64,000 nt of DNA from Luteimonas galliterrae. GTDB taxonomy: Bacteria > Pseudomonadota > Gammaproteobacteria > Xanthomonadales > Xanthomonadaceae. The notes below the pieces were generated by a model that was not told where the DNA came from, did not search any database, and saw only the letters and a list, made by a program, of their open reading frames with translations. Of the stretch, positions 60,501 to 64,000 are shown piece by piece (the stretch's first letter is position 1; each line of letters opens with the position of its first letter). Both the position numbers and the translations under genes were made by a program. Location of the stretch: the NCBI RefSeq assembly GCF_023374055.1, contig NZ_JAMBEP010000004.1:1-64000 (forward strand). The letters are read 5' to 3'.

Positions 60501-63154
60501 TCGGTCCGGGCGGCAGCGTGGTCGCCACCGCCGGCAGCGCCCTGAACACCCTGGTCGCCACGGGGGCGACCTTGAACGTCGAGGGCAGCTACGGCTGCGG
60601 TGACGGCAACGACACGATGGCGGTGTCGGGCACCGTGTCGGGCAGCGGCACCATCGATCTGTGCGGTGGCGAGGACGTGCTGACGCTCAACGACGGCGCG
60701 GCGCTGAACAACGTCATCAGCGGCGGCGGCCACGGCACCGGCGATACGGTGGTGCTGAACAACGCCGATGCGCTGAGCTTCGACGCCGGCAACACCATCA
60801 ACTTCGAATTCCTGCAGAAGGACAACACCGGCGAAGCGATCCTGACCGGAACGCAGAGCTTCGTCGGCGGCGCCACGGTCAACGGCGGCGTCCTGACCGT
60901 GGACGGCACGCTGGAAACACCGACCGTGGCGCTGGCCGACGACACCGTGCTCAACATCGACGGCGCGCTGCAGGCGATCGGCGGTGCTGCGACGGGCATC
61001 TCCGGCAGCGCCGGTGCTAACACCGTGACGGTGAGCGAGGGCGGTACGCTGCTGGCGACGGGCGACCTGGGCGACGGCAACGATGTGCTGGACGTGGCGG
61101 GCACGCTGGATACCGCGGGCGGAACGTTCGTCCTGGGCGACGGCGACGACACCCTGACCATCCACGACAACACCAACATCGTTGGCACGGTGGTGGCCGG
61201 GGCGGGCAACGACACGTTCAACGCCGACATCGCCACCCAGGCCGACTTGGGTGCGGTGCAGGACTTCGAGACCCTGAGCAAGACCGGTGTCGGCGTGCTC
61301 AACATCAACGGTCCGATGAGTTCTGACTTCGCCACCGTCAACGTGCTCGGCGGCGCCCTGAACGTGACTGCGGGCGGCAGCGTCATGGCGCAAACCACCA
61401 CGGTCGCCGCCGGCGCCACTCTCGATGTGCAGGGTCGCTTCACCGGTACCGAAGGCAACGACCGCTTCACTTCGACGGGCACCGTGCGCGGCGCGCTTGC
61501 CTTCGGCGGGGGCGACGACAGCGTGGATTTCCTGGGCGGCGACTTAAGCGGACTCGCCGGCCTGGACGGCGGTGCAGGTGGTGGCGATCGTTTGAGCTTC
61601 CACGGCATGAGCCTGGACAACGACGTCCTGACCCCTGCGACCGGATGGGAGCGGGTGGATCTACTCGAAGGCAGCGAACTGGCTTTGAACGCCCCGCTGA
61701 ATTTGTCCGGCGGCCTGCTGTCGATCGACGCGACATCGGAATTGATCGCCAGCGCAGGTGCGAGCCTGACCGGCAATCTGGCCAACTCGGGCCTGATCGC
61801 GGTAGGCAGCGCCCGCTTCGGCGTGAACGGCAATTACACCGGCGGCGGCGCGTTGGCGTTGACGGTATCGCCGGCCGGATTGACGTCGGGCGGGCTGGAC
61901 ATCTCGGGCGATGTGGTGGGCACTACCGCCATCGCGTTCGACAGCGATGGCACGCAAGCGCCGCCGCAATCGGCCTCCATCCTGGTGATTTCCAGTCCCA
62001 ACGACGATCCGGCCACCGCTGGCGGCTTCACGCCGGCGGACTCCGCAGATGGCACGGTGCGCTTGAGCGGCAGCGTGTTCCCCTGGTCGTTCGGGCAGCA
62101 GGCGGACGGCTGGTATTTGAACGCCGAAACCGATGTCGTCCTGCCGGAAATCGGCGGCTATGCGTTGCTGCCGAGCATCGGGCAAGCCGGCATCCTGGAA
62201 AACAACCGCCTGTTGTCGCAGCGCCTGTCGGGCATCCGCGGCGATCAGCCGCGATGCGATCAGAACGAAGACGACACGCGCGCGTATTGGAAGCTGGCCG
62301 GCGATTGCCATGGCTTCTGGATGGCGGCCACGGCCAGCGAGCTGGAGATGGGCGCCGATCCGGGCTTCGCATTCAGCGGCGACAGCGTTGGCGTGTATGT
62401 GGGGGCGGACGTCCTGTTGCAGGATCGCGAAACCCGGACGTTCCGCGGCGGTCTGTACGCCGGATTCCAACGCGGCAACTATTGGGCCACCGGTGCCAAT
62501 TCGACCGGCCTGCAGGGCATCGGCCAAGCCAATGTGCGCACCGACACGCCGACGTTCGGCATGTACGGCAGCGTCAACTGGCGCGAGGGCAGCTATCTCG
62601 ACACGACCTTGGTGGCGCAGATCCCGGAAGCGACCATCGCCGTGGCCGGCGGTTTCAAGGAAGAGATTCTCGGCAACAGCCTGACCCTCAGCACGCAGGT
62701 GGGCCGTCGTTTCCGCCTGGATAATGGCTGGACCCTGGAGCCGCAAGCGCAACTGAGCGCAAGCGCGGTGCACTGGCAGAACAAGACCGATGCCAGCGGC
62801 AAGCAACTGGCCATAGACGACGGCCTGCTGGGCAAGGCACGTGTGGCAGTACGTGCGGAGAAGGTCTTCGAAACCGAGGGCGGCGCGCGGATCCGCCCAT
62901 GGGCGACGCTGGGGATGCAGGACACGATAGGCGAGAGCGAAAACGCGCTCGTCGTCGCATCGCCGGGGCTGGGCGCGGACGCTGCGGCCTTCCCGAATCA
63001 CGAGCTGGGTCTGACAGCCACGCTGGACTTGGGCGTGGAAGCCGAGTTCAACGAGTCCGTCAGCCTGTTCGGTGTGCTCTCGTACGACAAGAGCATCGAG
63101 GGCACCGATGCCGAGCAGCGGCAAGCGAACATGGGCGTAAGGATCCGGTGGTAA
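51584..63154 (+). CDS. Giant type Va autotransporter with repeat-rich passenger
   Basis: 3856 residues. An extended signal region (MNRIFRIIWSHAQSALIVVS, residues 1-30) is followed by a spacer, the hydrophobic core VGIVLALLALCAPAQA and cleavage near residue 79. Residues ~85-1800 hold autotransporter-associated beta-strand repeats (TYTGSTIVDSGVLRAG, TYSGGNTVNRGILRAG, TLTLTGTNT). Residues ~1850-3290 hold a longer Gly/Asp-rich unit of ~287 residues (GTLDVDGTLETPT, GDGDDTLTIHDG, FETLSKTG) present about four times, with paired cysteines in some copies. A linker leads to a C-terminal barrel (~3540-3856) ending in MGVRIRW with the terminal Trp needed for BamA. The passenger should form a very long beta-helix at the cell surface, likely for adhesion or aggregation. 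Confidence 0.95.
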   Translation: MNRIFRIIWSHAQSALIVVSELATKRSKRSGGAEVDERVAASLLMLDRDTTEGSPPATAWPLRVGIVLALLALCAPAQAADRWWDPNGTAIGLGGAGTWNTSNAFWSINNDGVSGPFSPWNNAALDDAFFAGTAGAVTLGGPITVHNITFQTNGYTITGGTLTFSGVDPTISVTTGAATISSLINGTSGLTKAGGGTLTLSNNNSFAGGVTVNGGTLSLSGNNSFGSAPTVISGGLNLLGTNSFVGDINVNGSLFASGAAALGDAGNNITISGGSLNIGTTGGSLAGRTVTLSGVGRVGIAGAGIGGAHFTGTGGLTVSAGVNLTDDTNNYTGSTAFNGAGGSTFTSIGNLGEASSLGAPTTVTDGTIGISNPSGTTGTRTVSYVGDGDVSNRNWILTANGYRGAGLTNSGTGTLTLTGAISVNRTALANTPSFTAQTADLELLGVISGNDVAFNANAGRVLRLGDANTFASGSIGGAGKVEAATLANVGVASSLGTGGGTNVSGTLSYVGAGASTNRSWGLSGTLSNDGTGMLTLSGGMGISGNATLGGSFTGADNVFSGVISGAGNLRSGGAGTWALTGANTYTGSTIVDSGVLRAGSAGAFGASTAFVVNGGTLDMNDFDKTLTTLSGSGGTVDLGSATLTMQGATGVTATYAGNIAGSGGLTKLGASTQTLTGASTYTGDTTIGGGVLNLDFSGAGGPASGIISSASTLNMSGGRINVTGAAGENNTQTFDGVFISAGNNTINATSGTGGSLTVNLGAITRTGGLMNFNLPGSGNITTTNTALGGWATVNGTDYAKVVGGNILAFTEADYTDKDNAANWLANEFITDVDGFFGAVNGSVQLGGLRYTAPTSTTVTVQAGETLGVDGTIIVAPSVANTNQVITGGMLTGAIGGTLGVQQNSTGNFTIASQIVDNGGSIGFTKAGTGLVTLANANNSYTGATQVVQGTLSVADIGNGGAASGIGASSADSANLLLEGATLRYTGTGDTSDRGFTFKKSGAITGSGIEVTNAGANLTFGGLVTSPDGANFTKSGAGTLTLANDANDFTGITTVSGGLLSVDTLANGGVVSGIGQSSSASANLVLAGGGLQYTGGTVSTDRGFTLGTGNGTVDVSNGATTLTVSGAVVGGGRLTKNGDGTLVLSGTNTYSGGNTVNRGILRAGSTQAFGAAGGPVNLANTAGVLLDLDGFNNAIGPLSGGGANGGNVTLDAATLTINGDGGNYSGVISGTGGITRAGGGTQTFNGCNNTYTGPTSLQGATVSVDCLANGGIASGIGASGSASTNLVLNSGGLNYTGGTITIDRGFQLAGGTSTIGVTNAATTLEFTGQVIGGGGLNKGGAGTLVLSGTNTSTGNTQISAGVLRAAITNAFGPQGHMTLNNAAGVLLDLDGFDTVVTSLNGGGANGGNISLGDAVLTLSNGGSTYAGAISGTGSLIKNGIGDQALTGCNSSYTGPTVINGGSLTVSCLTDGGVSSSIGASGSAPANLVVNGALRYVGDGDSTNRQFTLGTSGGTIESSGTGTIDFTYNGPVTLAGANTARTLTLTGTNTGDNVFSAQLDDNGTGATSLTKTGTGTWRLTNNDSTYTGVTRINGGVLSVDQMANGGLASSIGASSNAAANLVIGNGSTLRYTGAGDTTDRQFTLDTGVTFIESSGTGALQFTNTGAVSLTGTNTARTIALGGTNTGDNTLGGAIGDNGTGRTTLAKNDSGTWILTGNNTFTGNTVINNGNLMIGNGGTTGNAGAGNVIIDSATSTLSLNRSDTFTFGGTLSGPGTLAQIGSGTSVLASAGNSVGATTIGTGTLQVDGGLATSTVGMTGTSALTVNGTVQAPGNTQTALTGDAGEQTITVGAGGTLLASGDLGGGNDTVDLTGTLNTGAGALQLGDGDDTLVLNDGAQILGDGVGTSGGTGTDTLVVDTALGYMLDGSDIDTFDILTKQNSGELVLTGDHDFATGTNLNGGTLDVDGTLETPALVMADGTALNVDGTLEGAGSTPATITGSAGTNAITVGITGTLRANGDLGDGSDSVILAGTLSTGAGTLGLGAGDDVLTLQDGSFIEGGGVDAGAGSNDRLVLDNALAMVFDGGQTAGFETLLKQNTGTASMIGSQSFSGGTAIDGGTLDVDGTLQTPTVALADGTTLNVDGTVDGGAGTTAAIAGSAGDNMIAVGVGGTLLANGDLGTGNDLLDVAGTLDTGAGVFALGDGDDTLTIHENTNIIGTVSAGAGNDTFDTHIDTVADLGAVQGFETLSKTGTGVLNINGPMSSDFTAVEVSEGILNVTAAGDVVPAPGGTLDTTVASGAALNVDGSYGCGAGNDAMTVAGTVSGTGTIDLCGGDDTLTLQDGAVLDNAIGGGLGAGDTLVIDNAGAFAFDAGNTSGFELLRKDNAGTATLTGSQNFIGGTTIAGGTLDVDGTLETPTIVLADGTELNVDGTVHAAGPTPAMITGSTGVNTVTVGATGALLATGDLGTGNDTLDVIGTLNTGGGVFALGDGDDNFVVHDGSVVLGTVDGGAGLDTRTYDINTSADLGALMNFEGVTKTGAGVLNIAGPGATDLQEVEVLGGTLNIGAGGSVVATAGSTLDAVVAGGATLNVDGSFGCGAGNDSMTVSGTVSGSGTIDLCDGDDTLTLNDGAALATAVSGGAGSSDTVLLNNAGALAFDASSTTDFEILQKDNTGIAALTGTLSFVGGTTVNGGVLDVDGTLETPTVALADDAVLNVDGTVQAAGGTAAAITGSAGTNTISVTGTLLATGDLGDGNDVLDVAGTLDTMGGTFALGDGDDTLTIHDGTAIIGTVTAGAGNDTFNADIATSADLGAVQAFETLSKTGVGVLNVNGPTSSDFNTVNVLAGTLNVAAGGSVTAQTTTVAAGSTLLVGGSYSGTTGDDFLDVAGTLDMGGGAFLLGDGDDNFVVHDGTVVLGTVDGGAGLDTRAYDINTVADLGALANFEAVTKTGTGVLNINGPGATDLQEVSVLGGTLNVGPGGSVVATAGSALNTLVATGATLNVEGSYGCGDGNDTMAVSGTVSGSGTIDLCGGEDVLTLNDGAALNNVISGGGHGTGDTVVLNNADALSFDAGNTINFEFLQKDNTGEAILTGTQSFVGGATVNGGVLTVDGTLETPTVALADDTVLNIDGALQAIGGAATGISGSAGANTVTVSEGGTLLATGDLGDGNDVLDVAGTLDTAGGTFVLGDGDDTLTIHDNTNIVGTVVAGAGNDTFNADIATQADLGAVQDFETLSKTGVGVLNINGPMSSDFATVNVLGGALNVTAGGSVMAQTTTVAAGATLDVQGRFTGTEGNDRFTSTGTVRGALAFGGGDDSVDFLGGDLSGLAGLDGGAGGGDRLSFHGMSLDNDVLTPATGWERVDLLEGSELALNAPLNLSGGLLSIDATSELIASAGASLTGNLANSGLIAVGSARFGVNGNYTGGGALALTVSPAGLTSGGLDISGDVVGTTAIAFDSDGTQAPPQSASILVISSPNDDPATAGGFTPADSADGTVRLSGSVFPWSFGQQADGWYLNAETDVVLPEIGGYALLPSIGQAGILENNRLLSQRLSGIRGDQPRCDQNEDDTRAYWKLAGDCHGFWMAATASELEMGADPGFAFSGDSVGVYVGADVLLQDRETRTFRGGLYAGFQRGNYWATGANSTGLQGIGQANVRTDTPTFGMYGSVNWREGSYLDTTLVAQIPEATIAVAGGFKEEILGNSLTLSTQVGRRFRLDNGWTLEPQAQLSASAVHWQNKTDASGKQLAIDDGLLGKARVAVRAEKVFETEGGARIRPWATLGMQDTIGESENALVVASPGLGADAAAFPNHELGLTATLDLGVEAEFNESVSLFGVLSYDKSIEGTDAEQRQANMGVRIRW

Positions 63155-63181
63155 GACGTGACGCGCTTCACTACGGTTAAA

Positions 63182-63209
63182 GCTCGGACGGAAGCGATTC
63201 CGTCCGAGC
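63182..63209. terminator. Hairpin terminator between convergent genes
   Basis: GCTCGGACGGAA and TTCCGTCCGAGC are perfect 12-bp arms around a GCGA loop, 28 bp after the autotransporter stop. It lies between the convergent autotransporter and EAL genes. There is no T-tract, so it may serve as a weak bidirectional terminator. Confidence 0.75.
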
Positions 63210-63278
63210 GACCGCGGTGACCGCGAACCATTCCTTAGCGTCGCTGGTACCCTACAGGTCCTATGGGCCGATTCCTGA

Positions 63279-64000
63279 TCACTCGACCGGATGCGTCGGG
63301 GTCCAAGCGATCAATTCATCGAGCTCCATCGGTCGGCCGTAAAAATAGCCTTGACCAAGATGACAACCCAGCTCACGCGCTAGCCGGGCTTCGACTTCCG
63401 TTTCCACGCCTTCGGCAATGACGGTCTGGCCGAGCCGAATACCCAACTCGATGGCCGACTGGAACAGGACGCGTCCTTGCTCACTGCGCGGCGCGGCAGC
63501 GACGAAGCTACGGTCGATCTTCAGTTCCGTGCTAGGCAGCTGCATGAGGAACTGCATCGTCGCCGCGCCCGTGCCGTAGTCGTCTATAGCGACCTTGAAG
63601 CCATGAAGGCGAGAACGGATCAATGCTTCGAGCACGTGTGCCCGATCTTCCATCAGATGCGTCTCGGTCACTTCCAGAGTGAAGCATTCCGGCTGATCGC
63701 GTGCGGCAGCGACGATCTCCGACATTTGGTCGATGATCGCCAGGTTGTGCAGATTGTGCATCGACACATTGAAGGCAATGTTGATATCGATGCCTGCCCG
63801 CAAGAATGCCGCGCGGTCATGGACGGTACGTTCAAGGACGGACAGCGTGAGTGCGTCGATGAGGTTCGCGCTTTCGGCGGCCCGGATCACCTCGGGAGCC
63901 GGAACATAGCCATGCTCCGCATCTTGCCACCGCAGCAGGGCTTCGGCGCCGACGAGTGAGCCGTCCTGCATATCCACCTTGGGCTGATAGACCAGGCGCA
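63279..64000 (-). CDS. EAL-domain c-di-GMP phosphodiesterase (5' partial)
   Basis: The C-terminal ~240 residues are visible; the frame runs off the window end (YQPKVDMQDG continues into it). Catalytic features: GAEALLRWQ (the EAL Glu), NVSMHN, TLEVTETHLMED, VAIDDYGTG (the DDFGTG-type metal motif with Tyr for Phe) and VIAEGVET. All expected metal and base residues seem present, so an active c-di-GMP phosphodiesterase is likely. An upstream REC or PAS domain may exist beyond the window. It converges on the autotransporter gene; c-di-GMP often controls surface adhesins. Confidence 0.93.
   Translation of the reverse strand, partial: RLVYQPKVDMQDGSLVGAEALLRWQDAEHGYVPAPEVIRAAESANLIDALTLSVLERTVHDRAAFLRAGIDINIAFNVSMHNLHNLAIIDQMSEIVAAARDQPECFTLEVTETHLMEDRAHVLEALIRSRLHGFKVAIDDYGTGAATMQFLMQLPSTELKIDRSFVAAAPRSEQGRVLFQSAIELGIRLGQTVIAEGVETEVEARLARELGCHLGQGYFYGRPMELDELIAWTPTHPVE

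Noticed and set aside
57100-61450. RTX toxin with glycine-rich calcium repeats
   Set aside because: The protein has an extended N-terminal signal and C-terminal autotransporter barrel ending in Trp, not a type I secretion tail; repeats are only nonapeptide-like.
52645-61840. Several long minus-strand open frames opposite the autotransporter
   Set aside because: They are caused by the repetitive GC-rich coding strand and have low-complexity, domain-free translations.

Overview
The window is GC-rich, gene-dense chromosomal DNA from a gammaproteobacterium of the Xanthomonadaceae, most like Lysobacter. The support is the gene set (Ohr/OhrR, TorF-type porin with glnK-amtB, TonB receptor next to alginate lyases, a propeller hybrid kinase), the lipoprotein-rich content, and many dispersed imperfect-palindrome repeats of the kind found between Xanthomonad genes. 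No rRNA, tRNA, CRISPR array, integrase or complete IS element was seen.

Layout. 1-2.5 kb: C-terminal part of a membrane Ser/Thr kinase with TPRs, and a DUF2277 protein. 2.6-3.0 kb: remnant of a TPR-sulfotransferase. 3.1-7.7 kb (minus strand): a tandemly duplicated two-gene cassette, each with a signal-less GHSLGG lipase followed by an ankyrin-repeat lipoprotein; this looks like a duplicated effector/immunity pair. 7.9-18.9 kb: mixed housekeeping and unknown genes (tautomerase, degenerate 2OG oxygenase-like protein, relic of a GNAT gene fused to an orphan signal peptide, orphan ParA, SixA, YceI-phospholipase D pair, DUF1232 protein sharing a tail motif with a small neighbour, thioesterase, acyltransferase, YheT-type hydrolase, PEBP protein, META/DUF4377 lipoprotein). 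19-21 kb: BenE-type transporter and UppP. 21.2-25.5 kb: nitrogen module, with glnA behind a textbook sigma-54 promoter and two NtrC-like sites, then porin, glnK and amtB. 25.9-31 kb: unknown periplasmic protein, amidase, PLP enzyme with an Lrp-type regulator, GST, and ohr/ohrR with matching operator palindromes.

31-44.2 kb is a complete-looking alginate utilisation locus: FadR-type regulator and TonB receptor on the minus strand; PL6 lyase, PL17 oligoalginate lyase, MFS uptake, SDR (DEH reductase), GDSL hydrolase, KDG kinase and a small tautomerase on the plus strand. The PL6 gene carries a dispersed repeat translated in frame between its two beta-helix domains.

44.2-64 kb is a signalling/surface region: a lower-GC non-coding stretch, a 1766-residue hybrid kinase with a (GATGCC)10 microsatellite, a stand-alone Hpt-like protein whose phospho-accepting His is replaced by Gln, a 3856-residue autotransporter with long internal repeats, and a partial EAL protein. 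Three copies of an unexplained 45-bp element lie around the Hpt gene and before the autotransporter. The kinase/pseudo-Hpt/45-bp element/autotransporter group is the best candidate for an undescribed system, with the duplicated lipase/ankyrin cassette second.
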